From NCBI GenBank assembly GCA_008692225.1, contig VICG01000011.1, forward strand, positions 2,034,501 through 2,098,500: 64,000 bases of DNA, written 5' to 3'. Within the stretch, counting starts at the first letter, position 1, and each line of letters opens with the position of its first letter. Positions 37,301-49,070 of this stretch are shown here, one piece after another. The translations under genes were made by a program, and so were the position numbers. The stretch comes from Monilinia fructicola (taxonomy: Eukaryota; Ascomycota; Leotiomycetes; Helotiales; Sclerotiniaceae). The notes beneath the pieces are model-generated. The model made no database searches, was not told the origin of the DNA, and saw nothing but the letters and a program-made list of their open reading frames with translations.

Positions 37301-38427
37301 AGTATCCATGGATGGTGTGTTTTATGGTGGTTGTGGAAGATCTTCTTTGCCTACTTTGGGAATGTGGATGTGGATGTGCATGTGCATGTGCATTTGATTT
37401 CTTCGAGATTCTTGTTTCTCTTATTCAGATGGAGTTTATGTGTTTAGTATAATCTACTTTGGGTCTAATATGAAGAATTCCAATATTCTATTGTATTGTG
37501 AATATGAGGTTGGTCTACTCTAGTACTTATGGTTCCCTCTTGTTTAGAAAAACTTCTTATATTCTCCAATTTAAAATCACACCTTCATGATTGTCTGTCC
37601 TGTTGATGTATTGAAAGGTTCTTGATTTATCAGTGTGAAATTATACATTTCGTGTCATTCTATAAGAGTATCTGGTGTTCTGTCAAGATCAAGTTGGTGC
37701 ATTTATTATTTTCCCCTCGCCCATTGACCTTCCTAAATGGAATTCTTTTGTTCTTTCCTCGAAAGTCAACAATTCATACTTCTCTCCTTTGATTCCTATC
37801 AGGTGGAAGTTCATCGTGCTCTTCTCAAAAGTCAAATGGCCATCCATTGCTCTTCAGATAAACTGAATAGAAGCTCTTTATCCAACCATTGGACGCTGGA
37901 TGTCTACAGTTCTTGTCTCAACCTCCTGAAGAGAAGTCTTCATCATAATGTTGCAGATCTGAATTCCATGAATCTCCCATTTGCTGGAGCCTTCATTGTG
38001 TATCTTGAGACTCAAACTTTTCTGTTTCTGTTTCCGTTTCTCGTCTCGAATCATCTGGATGAGAGTTCTTGATTCTGTCATTGAGAGTCGCACATTCATC
38101 ATACTCTCATCTCTTGGTTATCATCTCATCACCATTGTCCATGTTCACTTTCATGTGAAATATCATTCTTGTGAACATGAGAACAAGCCCTAGGTTACCA
38201 TTCCTACCGCTTTTCAATATTGAAGCAAACCAGCCATTCTATTGGACTGTCGCTAAATATTCTTCTCGATATTTCTGCCCTCTTCGCACAAATAATATAA
38301 CAGACTTATCAGTCGAATATTTCCTCCGACTTTTGATCCCACAACTTTCTTTTGCGACAACTGCCGCATCTTGCTTATAACTTCCAACAATTTGTCCAGT
38401 AAGCCTTCTGTACCATCTACTGCTAAT
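31304..38427. other. Gene-poor region with an AT-rich island
   Basis: Seven kilobases without a confident gene. It has (GGTA)n at 31318-31346, (GTAT/GTGT)n near 31900-31990, an AT-rich island at about 32470-33220 with three copies of a GAAAAGT..TTAATGCTTATTAAG word, (CATC)n at 33553-33600 and (CATT)n/(CAGT)n at 33862-33890. Several short minus-strand frames at 34797-35893 and one hydrophobic plus frame at 36851-37447 could not be tied to any family. Confidence 0.6.
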
Positions 38428-38634
38428 ATGTCGGGATCGGGTAGCTCTCCTCCCAATGTCCAGGGCTTGGGGATCACTTCCCACTCAGGAAGTGATCGCG
38501 TCACTCCCAGTAATGGGAGTGGTAACCCATTCTCTGGCGGAGTAGGACCTGCCATCCACAACCCCAGGGTTAGGGGACAATTGAACCCAAATATGCTACA
38601 TCAACAACAGATGCAGCAACAGCAAATGCAACGA

Positions 38635-38674
<40 letters not shown>

Positions 38675-39744
38675 ATCAGCACACACATCATATCCAACAC
38701 CATCACCAGCAGCAACAGGCTCGCAACCAACAAATGCAGATGCAGCAAGCTGGTCCCTCCAACCAAGATTCGTTTTCATTTGAGCTACAAGGAATGTCAG
38801 TGGATCCATCATTGCAGCACCTCCTATCTACTGGCGAAGTTGCCAACCCTACAGCCTATCGCATGCAACAAGGAATGCCACATCCTTTCCCTCCTCAGAT
38901 AGAAGCAGACACACAAGCCGAAGACACGGAAGAACAGCAGCAACAAGAAGATGATCCCTACGAGACCAACACCTTCTGCCTCAAGGTCAACTCACCACTC
39001 ACCATCATGGGCGATAACAACATCGTCACCTTCCACCCAGCCCCCCAAGTCCAGAACATCGCCGAAGCCGTTCTCAAAGCCCTCGTTGCCACCAGCGAAG
39101 GTCAACGCGGTCTCCCCATGGGAGATGCCGAGGGCAACCCTCGCGGCATCCGCTTGGATATCACCGCCGCCGTGTCCATCAATGGCCACCAAAACATTGT
39201 TGGAGAGGAAGCAGTCAAGGCCTGGAGCATGAAGGTCAAGGGTGAAGCCCTCGCAGCCCAAGCGCAAGCCCAGAGAGTCCTCCAGCTGCAGACTCAACAG
39301 CTCCACGCAAACGCGAATGCGAAAGCCCAGGCAGCCGCACAAGCTAAGAATCCCACGCCATATGCTCCGACACCCGCGCAGACGCAGACGCAGACACAAG
39401 CACAAGCACAAGCACATGGCCAAACGCAAGCCCACCAAAGCCCACCACAAGCCATCGCAATCGACGCCGCCACCCAAGCCCAAATCCAACAGTTCCAAGC
39501 GCGCAGACAATCTCAGTCAATGGCGCTCGCACAAACACAAGCCGCACAAGCTCAGCTCCAACAGCAGCAGCAGCAAGCTCGTCAAGCGCACCAGGCACAG
39601 CTTCAGGCGAATGCCCAACAGCAGCAGCAGCAGCACATGAAGAAGTTGGCGGCCTCGGCTCCGAAAGATGGGAAGAGGGCGAGGGAAGTGAGCGGGTGTA
39701 CGAGCGGTGATGAGGCGAATAAGAAGTCGAGGGTCGATGGGTAG
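38428..39744 (+). CDS. Polyglutamine/histidine-rich nuclear-type protein, 438 aa
   Basis: A single-exon frame from the ATG at 38428 (MSGSGSSPPNVQGLG). A Gln/Met/His block follows near residues 56-120, with an uninterrupted CAG/CAA run at about 38635-38672. A more ordered central block near 180-290 contains TFCLKVNSPLTIMGDNNIVT, AEAVLKALVATSEGQ and GIRLDITAAVSINGHQNIVG; this is the part to use in a homology search. The carboxyl half is Ala/Gln-rich and probably coiled coil, ending in a basic, lysine-arginine tail (KDGKRAREVSG … NKKSR) that resembles a nuclear signal. I infer a transcription-related role from composition only; no named family was recognised. The length may vary between strains because of the CAG run. 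Confidence 0.75.
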
Positions 39745-40790
39745 ATTTTTTGCGGTGGCGCGGCGTGAATCTGTTTGTTTGTTCAATGGTTTGCCTGTTT
39801 GCTTTCTGCGTTCTGCTTTTACTTTTGACTTTTTCCTCCGATTTAATGGCTGGCGCATGGGGGGGGGGGGGGGCCTTGATTCACGATACCGAGATTAGTG
39901 TTGACCAGCTCATCAGCTCATCAGCTCACCAGCTCTTTGGCTTTGACATGGTGTGCTCGAGGATATGGCCGAGGGATTGTAAACGGATGGATGGATGGAT
40001 GGCTTGGCTTATGGTGGTGGATCTTTGCCCTGCTGCTTCTCGCTGTGAGTGTCATCTGTGGGATGGCAGGGAGGGCTTTCATGGCGATGGTTTTCGTGTA
40101 TCGGTCTTCGCAGCAAGAAGTGCAAGTGGCGATGATCCATGGATTGCACCGCGGGTTTACTTGGGGCTCTGGAGAGAATGTTTACGGAGATGGATACGTT
40201 ATTGTGCATTTAATTCCATTCAATTCAATTCAGTTCGATTGGATTCGATTCGATTCAAGTCATAATTTCATACTATGCCCGTGATACTCCGTGGTCCTGA
40301 TTAGACTTTGTGAATTGGTCTTGACTTCCTATTGTGCGACAGTGAATTTTAGAGCATCGCAGGTGGGAGGTGTTACGGGGTGATCATCTATTAGAAGTGT
40401 AGTCCGGGGTTGCGCCAGGGTCGAAAGAACTCTCACTAGTTATGAGGTCGTGATACATCCATCATACACTCAATTTAATTCAAATCAAGATTCCATACCT
40501 ATTAATTGGTCAGACTTCGTTCATTAACTGGCCGTGGCCCTATTGTGCAAACGTCTCCTTTGGGAAAAGTTGCTCCTCTAAACGGGTGATGACTTTTCCG
40601 TCCCTAATCAAACATCTTCCCACTGTACGTGCCAGAAGTAAATCATTTGTGATCCTTGTTAGCACATCGCTACGTGATATAAATCCATCCCATCTCAAGA
40701 CTCCTCGCAAAAACAGCTTCCCCTAAATCCATGAAATTCAAAGCAGAGATATCCCATGCTCGCCTGTGCATTAACATCCTGGAGATGCCT
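39745..40790. other. Convergent intergenic region
   Basis: No gene is seen. A run of 14 G lies near 39859-39872 and a CAGCTCAT-type repeat at 39906-39935. It lies between the 3' ends of the polyQ gene and the Snf5-family gene. Confidence 0.6.
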
Positions 40791-42625
40791 TCATTTGTAC
40801 AGCATGTCTTGGCGGTGAAGATCCTTAACCCATCGAGGTAGCTTTCGATCTCGCTCAAAGAGGAACCCACAATTATTGCAGAGAGTCTGGAAATTGTTAG
40901 TACTACATATCTTTGGAGAATAAAGTGACCTTACTCTTGGTCCAGATGGTCCATCCCTGACACACCAAACTGATGTGCCATGGACCTTGCAATGAGAGCA
41001 CCTCCAGGTATTCCGCTCAAACTCAGTAAGACTGCCGCCTCCACCATATCCAGTGATACCACCAGTATCAGGGGTTCCCCGTCCACCAGGTGTTCCAGAT
41101 CTCCCCAATGGACTGAGACTCCTGAATCGCCTCTTCTTCTTGCTTCTCTCACCACGTCCCATACGTTCTTCGGCTGGTGGCTCATCAAAATAACCTCTAT
41201 TTTCACTAGGTGTCGGAAGACCACCGGCCATGCCAGAATTCGAGGAAAACCGAGCAGTCTCTCGTCGCATTCGCCTAATTTGTCTCTCTCTCTATCACCT
41301 TCTCTCTTCTCAATTTCCTCTTTAGACAGAATCTCGACCTTTGGTTCCCACTCGTCTGCCAAGTGCTCATTGTCATATCTCCACCCGGCATCCTTGCCAT
41401 GTGCAGCATCATTAGGTATTTCTCCGCCATATCCACCAACCAAACACACCACCACTTTCGCATGCTTCTTTCTTCAGTCTCAAAACTGCTTCATAGATGG
41501 CATGCGTCATTGCTGGAACCCATTCACCAGACAACCCAAGATCTGCACAAGTTTGCTTTGAAAACATCTCAGCCGTTCCGGGCGGGTGTAATAATGACCA
41601 TTCGAACTTGTCTGTATAAAGATGATTCGAGAGATTGATATTTAAGTTTATGATGCATCGGTACATATCATCAGGGTTATACTCATCGGAATCCGGTGGT
41701 ATCGAGGTTGCTGTGGCGCTGATATCTTGGGATTGGGCAATGAGAGCCTTTGCAGGGGTTGAAAACCCATTGGATTGACCAAAGCCATTTCGCATGGGAG
41801 TAGCATTTCCACTCGCAGCAGGTGTGTTTGAAACATCTCGAGACAAAGGTCCCTGCCTGATGGTAGTCACAGTGCCATTTGCCGTTGCAGTCTGTTGTGA
41901 GTGAAAGAGCGGATGAAGAGCCACACCTGCATATTCTTCAAGCTGTGTACGGATTTGCTTGCTGATTTCTGCTATCATTTGTCCTCTGTTTGGTAAGTCC
42001 AGGTCTTGTACCATGGTCTGAGCGAATTGATCCGTGGTCATCAACGTCTCGTGTAAATTCCATAGAAATACATCCTTCAAGCGATATGGTACAGTCATTT
42101 CTTGTGGTTTGTATACAGGGAGGGATGTATCGATTGTAGGGTAAACTGGGATGTTTACAGGAACTGGTAAAGGCGCCGCGGGTATAAAAGAAGGAATATC
42201 TAGGTCGATTCGAATCGGGATCAAAGTCAATGGTAATGCGATTTGTGCGTAATTCTGAATGTCTGTTCTCCCCTGGTCTCCCTTTGCTCATCCAATCTCT
42301 CCAAATGCCCTGAACCTCTACTGGCGCAGTAGCTTCTCTACCAACTTTTTCCGCCGGGTCTTGTTTTGCTTGGCCGATATCTTCCCTTCGTAAACTCCTC
42401 AGGCCTGTGGGCCGTCTCTTGTTTTCATCATCTTCATCCTCTTCATAGTCGTATCCATCCTCCGCATAATTTATTGCCGTGGTGCCTCTTTTTGGTGGTT
42501 CGGCCGAGTGGTGCCGCGACAGCTGTTGCTGGTTGTATGACTGGTGTAAGCAGCGAATTGGCATATGTACGCAATCGCGGCGCATAACTCGAAATGAAAG
42601 ATTGAGGAGGATTGCGAGTCGTCAT
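40791..42625 (-). CDS. SNF5: Snf5/SMARCB1-family chromatin remodelling subunit, broken by four small insertions
   Basis: Snf5-family proteins are core subunits of SWI/SNF-type nucleosome remodellers. The start at 42625 gives MTTRNPPQSFISSYAPRLRT. The protein then continues in other frames: INYAEDGYDYEEDEDDENK and GIWRDWM; TLIPIRIDLDIPSF, VPYRLKDVFLWNLHETL and LEEYAGVALHPLF (Snf5 domain); WEPKVEILSKEEIEKREGD; and a carboxyl GATA-type zinc finger CSHCKVHGTSVW…TLCNNCGFLFERDRKLP. The finger is split by a 48-base in-frame intron (40887-40934) with a TACTAAC branch site. Frame changes lie at the A5 run 42489-42493, near 42270-42285, near 41445-41455, and in a GA repeat near 41281-41292. Each is undone by removing 1, 1, 1 and 2 bases. 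The conserved protein on both sides suggests sequence error rather than a dead gene. Snf5 and its paralogue Sfh1 were not separated with certainty. Confidence 0.85.
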
Positions 42626-42953
42626 TTTGATATCAGATTGGTCAAATAATGGAAGAACCAATTTTAACGATTAGAATTTTGCAAGCTTCCCAAAAGACTC
42701 TTGAAAAAATTGCAAAACTATGCGATCATAACCATAGAAGTCGCGCAGTCTCAAAATTTTGTATTATATCTCGACAAATCGTTGATTATAATTCACAGCG
42801 CGTCTGCAGCAGCTTGACGCGAGAACATTATTGTCAATTTGCGAACCATCAGCATCAGCACGTTGGGGCACTCTAGATACGATATGACGCTAGTCTTATA
42901 ATGGTTAGCGTGATAAGGTGAAATGGTTTATCCACCTCCGCGTCTCTGCCTCC

Positions 42954-43930
42954 TCAGTTGGGTATGCACTTTCTTCCCTTTCCAATAACCATTTTCCATC
43001 GTTCATACGCATCTTGCACCACAAATCCTCTTACAGTAGATGCCAGCAAAACCCTCAATTCTATCATCACCAAACCCTGAGCAATGCAATTCCTTGGTCC
43101 GTTCCCCAAGCGCTCTTTACGGGGTAAAGCTCGAGCTCGTGACTCGAGTCTACCAGCCATCGATCGCCCTGCAAGAGATTTCTCAGGTCTGATCAATACT
43201 TAGGTGCGAATTGCATGCGTACATGGTCTGTGAAGCAAATAGCCTCATTGGTAGGGCATGCAGTTTTTTGTTCATAACAGAGGGCAACGCCTGGGTTTTC
43301 CTTGCTTAGAGCTTGAAGTTGGTGGAAACAGTCGAAGCGCTTCCTTGATAGTATCTGTCGTTTAAGGTGAATCATTTGTGAGATGTGGTTTTGTTATTAA
43401 TATCTGGTTTATTTCATTGATATCTTTTAAAAGACAAAATCATGTTCTTTACATCCTTTCCGCATCTCTTCGCTGTTCTTAGAAAATAAATGATAGGTAT
43501 AGTATATTTTACTGCTGATTAAATCATGGACTGCAAACACAAACAAGCGTACTTTCCTGATTGCAATTGCCCTGAAATCTGAGTCTAGTTCCTCAGATTC
43601 GATATCGAAGCCAGGGAAGATTTCCGTGTGCAAGATAAAATCGGCGATTGCTTTGCTACGCGAGCTCTTGGAACCGGCTTTTTATTCTACCCAAACATGT
43701 ATCTATCTTCCTTCCTTTAGACCGATTTATGTACCGTCGTGCCATGTTTATAGAGCTAAAGAGATCAACGGCTGCGGCAGGCGCATGCCAGCGTACTTGG
43801 CTGATAGTAGAGTCTATCGTTGGTCCTTTCGGAAAGATAGCCTTGTATCCAAGTAATTTGAAGCTAGAAAGAGCTTGATTACTTGGTCGAGTAAGTACAT
43901 AAAGGCTTTGAAGAAGTCTTGAATACACTT
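42954..43930 (-). pseudogene. Cytochrome P450 pseudogene
   Basis: Three minus-strand fragments in order carry P450 landmarks. The region at 43656-43928 has RRYINRSKGRKID, like the segment before the catalytic core. The region at 43427-43633 matches the I-helix (VRLFVFAVHDLISSKIYYTY), but the oxygen-binding AGxDT motif is degraded to AVHDL. The region at 42954-43196 carries the haem loop GNGPRNCIAQGLVMIELRVL with its cysteine. The fragments are separated by stops and frame changes. The amino-terminal half could not be traced upstream. I infer a dead oxidative tailoring gene of the neighbouring PKS locus. Confidence 0.7.
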
Positions 43931-45338
43931 TAAGCCATGAAAGAGCTTACGAACGTTGATGTTAAAGTCAGCTACTCATCCCAAAAATGGAATCAAATAA
44001 AAAACCATAAGAGGTTCTCTGATAGGAGTAGTGCCCGAGTATTGAGATTTGAATGATTGACATGTCATCTGGCATTCTAGTACGCTATGTGAGAATATGT
44101 TGTTTTGTACAGCAATTATGCAAGGTCATGGTATTGAACCATTAAAGTGAAGTGGCAACACCATGTTGATACTTCTCATTTTCTGCTTTGAGAAGTACCA
44201 TGGCGTTTAGGACCAGTTTACTGACTAGAAATCTGAAGAGGAAGCTTTCCACCACTATGGGGGCCTGTTGATCCACATGTAAACTTTGCCTACGAGACAT
44301 CACCAATAAGATATTTCCTGACATTCATGGCTGATTATGGGCCCATACAGGCCATGAGAGAAAACTCAACGCTATTTCCCTTCGATTACATCGAATGCAC
44401 ACTGCGTCGCAATACCTCTCATTTTCCAAGGTTCTTGGAATCTAAATCATCAAGAAATCATCAGTCAGGTCGTCACCATATCCCACTATTCATTTTTGCT
44501 GGGAGGCTTATGTGAGAAATGTATTCGAGAAGGAAGTGCTATATTAGACTTCCTAATGAGATCTATCGATAAACTGTCGTGTTGTGATGTTCGGTGTGGC
44601 GTGATTGATTGTTCCTTGTTTACTTGGCAAACGGGGGCCAATACACGATTGAAGCAACCTCGATGGCAGGGGATACTGTTTACAGTCGTTATTACCAAAT
44701 TAGATTGTGAAAGATTTACGGTCTTTCTTTATGATTACTGTGACTTAGCTCGGAAATTCAAACGAAGGATGGCTGGCTTTGTATTTTGGATGCATGGGAT
44801 GTCCGTCGATTCTGTCGATTTGAAATCTACATCATTCATAGATGGTATACTTAGTAGTATCATGTATGTTCCCTTTGGTTATGTTTTCTTGCGTATGCCA
44901 ATCTTACACTGTGCAAAGTCGAGGTGCAGACCTGTTCACGAAATAGTATTTTCCGATATCGTTCATCAACATTTTCTACAAAGGATAGGAGCGGAATTGT
45001 TTCGAAAACCTCTCTTCATAGACAGTCTAAAATAATGATCAATTATATCATATTGGATCAAAGTCCTGTCCCCTGATACGAAATTTTGAGCTTTCGTGGC
45101 GTTGCCATCTGTCCCTTTTGAGTTTCGTAAACCTCCGAAGATATAGCAGGGCGTGTATGCGATCAGAATGTGCTGTGAACTCATTTCAGTGTATATTCCT
45201 GCCCTTGTAGCTTCAAAAAGGGGCAGAAGTCCAAAATCAATGATCCGCCACAATCACTAGAATGTATACGGTGTTTATACTGTCAATAACACCCTAAATC
45301 ACGGCATTCTTGGGATGCCACTATAATTCTTGAGAAGC

Positions 45339-46520
45339 TCACTTCCCGTGCCAGATATTGCGGTCTGCACCTACGTCAATGGTGTATTTGGAAGCAAAAT
45401 CTAGAGTTTTTTTGGTCGCAAACCAAGAACTCTTGCTCGGCCAGATGCCCGTCGTGATACCACCAAGTAGCACGAGAAAAATCGAGGATAGTAGCTGAAT
45501 ACCTGCATCGATAAACGTTAGGCTCGCACTCATGCCCGAAGCCATTTGTGCGAACAAAACGTCTTCTTCTCAGTTCAGGATTATGTCACATGAACTGGTG
45601 AATATACAGAGCTACTGCTGTATGCCGACCAAGATTTACAAAACATCGGAACAGCCAAAGTAGCCAATAATCCTACTGCAGCTCCAAGTAAGATGAACTC
45701 CTCTGAATTTTATACCCATTTCCTGATACAACAGCACCACAAATGAGCAATGTAACAGTCCAATCAAAATATCGCACTCTGTCGAGAAAATTGTTCTCGT
45801 TGAGGTGACTGTTTATTGATGGAACCAACCAAGTGTAGGGTGGAACTGCAATAACACCAATGCAAAGTTGCCGAGCTATCAGCAAAAGTACCACCCACAA
45901 CTTAACCAAGAATTGTACCCGTCTTCCAGCAGATATACATCAAGCTAATATACACCGGACGCTCTTTGTTAGTGTTTATCATCGCCAGAATACTCAGAGC
46001 TTCCATGTAGACGCGAATTTCCTATACTGCATATTGCTCTTCCGGTGATTTCGGCGTTAACATTTTATGCAGCGTCATAACTGGCGAAGCCTACTTCGAA
46101 GATAAAGACAGAAACGAAGAAAGAAGTCTTTCCGTGAATGTTACGAAGAAATTACCTTAGAGAGATGACATCAGCAGACAAGACTGTACATCCGAGAGCA
46201 TGTGATGAATATACCAAGTAAGGTCGAGGGCCACAGATGTGGTTGATATGCCACTGAAACCCATGGTGGTTTCTCAACACCACTTGAATCTCTGATGGTG
46301 GCAAGCTTAATAGTAGCCACGATAGTGTTGTCGAGATCATACAGAAAGACGGATGAGTAGATAGAGAGAACACAGATGACCCAATCTATTCCGTTCAGGC
46401 TTATGGTCGGCGAATTAACTTCAGAATCTGATTTTGACGATGAACTCACAGCTTTAATATTATCTTTTGAAACTAGCATATGCTCGATAGCTCTTGAGAT
46501 TGATGAACCGTCTGAGAAAA
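45339..46520 (-). pseudogene. MFS drug/toxin-efflux transporter pseudogene
   Basis: Minus-strand fragments carry sequence typical of 14-helix DHA2-type major facilitator pumps. Near 46340-46420 there is SVFLYDLDNTIVATIKLATI, then VEKPPWVSVAYQ, the conserved first-helix region. Near 45673-45900 there is FLDRVRYFDWTVTLLICGAV. Near 45339-45557 there is SGMSASLTFIDAGIQLLSS. Stops and frame changes separate the pieces, so no functional protein can be made. Such pumps often accompany fungal PKS genes. Confidence 0.65.
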
Positions 46521-48904
46521 ATAGTCATATTAGTCAATTTTTTCGGACTCTTATCCGAAGCGAGAGCCAAGGCTAAACCTTCAATATGTATGTGAAGTTG
46601 AAGTCATGCTTATGCGGAGTAAGAGAAAAAGACTGAAGAGGAGTATTAAAAAAGAGTTTGAGAGCTGAAATTAGTTCCAAGAGTACTACATTCATGTCTT
46701 GAAATTAGTAGTCAAGAGCGGCTGAAACGCTTGGCCCGCGATTTTTGGGGTTACGCTAACGCCTCGCTTAAACTCAATGATGCAAGGGTAAGAGCAAGGC
46801 AAGGAGCATAGTAAATGATGAACTTGCTAAGTCATTCCTCCGTAGACGATAACTAGCTGAAAAACGGGATGGCCCCAGGAAGAAGCGCTAGTACGATTCA
46901 AATGATAATAGCACGGGCACATATGTCCGTGAATGGGAATAATCTTAAGCGAGGCCGACGATTAGCTATATTATCAAAACTAATTTCCTGGACGGAATCT
47001 AGTAAGTTTGTTGTTTTTTAGCTAGGCCCATCATCACGATGTAAGGTACTGTAGAAAGCACCCTTAGCGTCTACCCATAGTGTTCATACTACATATGCAT
47101 TGCAAATCTTCAAGTTAGGTCCTTGATAAGTCTTCGCAATTAGGCCGTGCAAAAATAAACTGCAAACCGCGGGTCAGTGCGGTTTATCCGACCCACGAGT
47201 GAACCGTTGAGATTTTTAAATAAACCGCCCTGTATGGTTAAACTGCAGTTTAACTGCGGTTTAACTGTTAATCCAATAACCTGCAGATAATCTGCGGATT
47301 AAGATTTACATTTCAGATTAGTAGCAGAAATCTAGTATAGTTTCTCAAAATTTTAAGTTTTAACCCGCGAATTATCTGCAACCACTCCGAGGGGCCCCGG
47401 TGTACAGCTTATTCAAAATACTCTACTAACTAATTTACCCTCTGATATCCAACAATGTCTCTGATTCCCCTTATGAGCGGAAATGGCTTACTGGCGCGCT
47501 GTATATCCAAAGGTCTCACGGTTCGCTTCGTCATTCACAACAACACAAGTCGGATTCCGGAGCTCAAAGACTTCGATACTCTGTCTATCATTCAAGAGTT
47601 CTACTGTTTACAACTTTTTCACAATCAATTCAAGATGTCAAGCAGAGTGTTATAATATAGAGCGCTGGCGCAGGTTCCGATGGCGCCAGTGATAGAAGAA
47701 TCGAAAACAAATAACGATGGTCATATCAAAGTGATAGATGCAGTTTCCCAGGCCGCTGATGCAGCAGATACGACGAGTAGATATAGTGCTTTTTCCTCAC
47801 TTGAAGTGAGAGACGTGGTCAGCAAATCTGTGCGAGATTGGTGCGACGGAGATACTAATAGGTTCAATGAATGGCTATGATTGACGCTTAGATCATATCA
47901 TGCTGCTAGCTTGACATCAGGTAAGAGCCTGATTGATGGAAATGCGCAGGTGAAGCTTGGTTATGTCATTATCGGGCCTGGTTGGATGAAGGAATTGCAA
48001 GGATGGGAGATTGGGAGGATTTAGGCTAGCAAATGTAGGATCTCTGGTCTAGTCAGCAGAGAAGATGCCACTACTGAATAGTAGCATGATATGCAAGTTT
48101 GTGAAAAGAACACTTGGACATGAAATAAACTTCAACCCGGCCTTCCAACGGTCTTGCTGTATAGGTCATATGCAATAAACTGATCCGTGGTTTTTAATGT
48201 CATAGTAAAGAGTATGTAGATTGAAGGCTATAGGCTACTATCTATTTATACTAGCTAGGAGCCTCGGTTCATTATCAGAAAGTACGAGAACAACGGAGGG
48301 GCGGATTGAAGGAATAAAAACGTTATAAGTTTCCGAAGAATAGCTCGTGATTTCATTCCGAACTTTAAAATTTTTGAGTGGCCACACTATGTATCTATCA
48401 TACGCACCACTAGCAAATACGTAAGATTTTGGAGCTCAGATCTGAAGTCAAGCAATGTATATCTCTGCAGTCATTCACATAAAGAGTATATCTGAGATGA
48501 CTATGAATCAGAGTGATTCGTCAATCAGAGTGCGAATCAGAGCGGTTGATCAATCAGCCAATTGATAGCGCTTACTATCAGCTATCAGTATGAAGGATAA
48601 GCTAGCAAACTAATGGAACCCAATCCTCAAAATATGAGTATCGTATCAACTTTCAATATGTTAATTATGAATAGATTCATTCAATGGTGTGGGATTTCAG
48701 ACATTCAACCAGGTAAAATTTGAACTATTGGGAAAATAATGTATGGGCCTCAAAAAGTGTGTTTTTACCGCCCTTTGATAGATATTATTTACACTGGAAA
48801 ACGTCTAGAGCAGTGTATCATCAACTCGGAAGCTTGTTAATCCGCTATCCCTTAAAATGCGGGAAATGGACACGTTCGCTTAGCAGGGATCTTATTGATC
48901 AATC
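46521..48904. other. Intergenic and relic DNA
   Basis: It includes a hAT-like repeat-rich patch at about 47143-47400 and a short plus frame at 47680-47880 (MAPVIEESKTNNDGH) that I do not recognise and that looks like a fragment. The remainder has no coding signal. Confidence 0.5.
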
Positions 48905-49070
48905 AAATCATTAGGATTCTTAAAATAATAAATTATACTTTTCTTTATTTCACAGACTAAAATTTAATATACATATATAGTAATATTATAAAAGCTTATA
49001 TATATAAATAATTAGTAATACTTAATTATATACTTTTTTTTATTTAATAAAACCTTAATATAATCTTATA

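Noticed and set aside
36848..37447. 199-codon plus-strand frame with hydrophobic stretches
   Set aside because: No family resemblance, T/G-rich low-complexity DNA and poor start context; probably chance.
44496..45035. 179-codon plus-strand frame between the P450 and MFS relics
   Set aside because: No known motif; it lies on the opposite strand within decayed DNA and is likely a chance frame.
47680..47880. Short frame beginning MAPVIEESKTNNDGH
   Set aside because: It reads like protein but ends early and matches nothing I know; kept only as a possible fragment.
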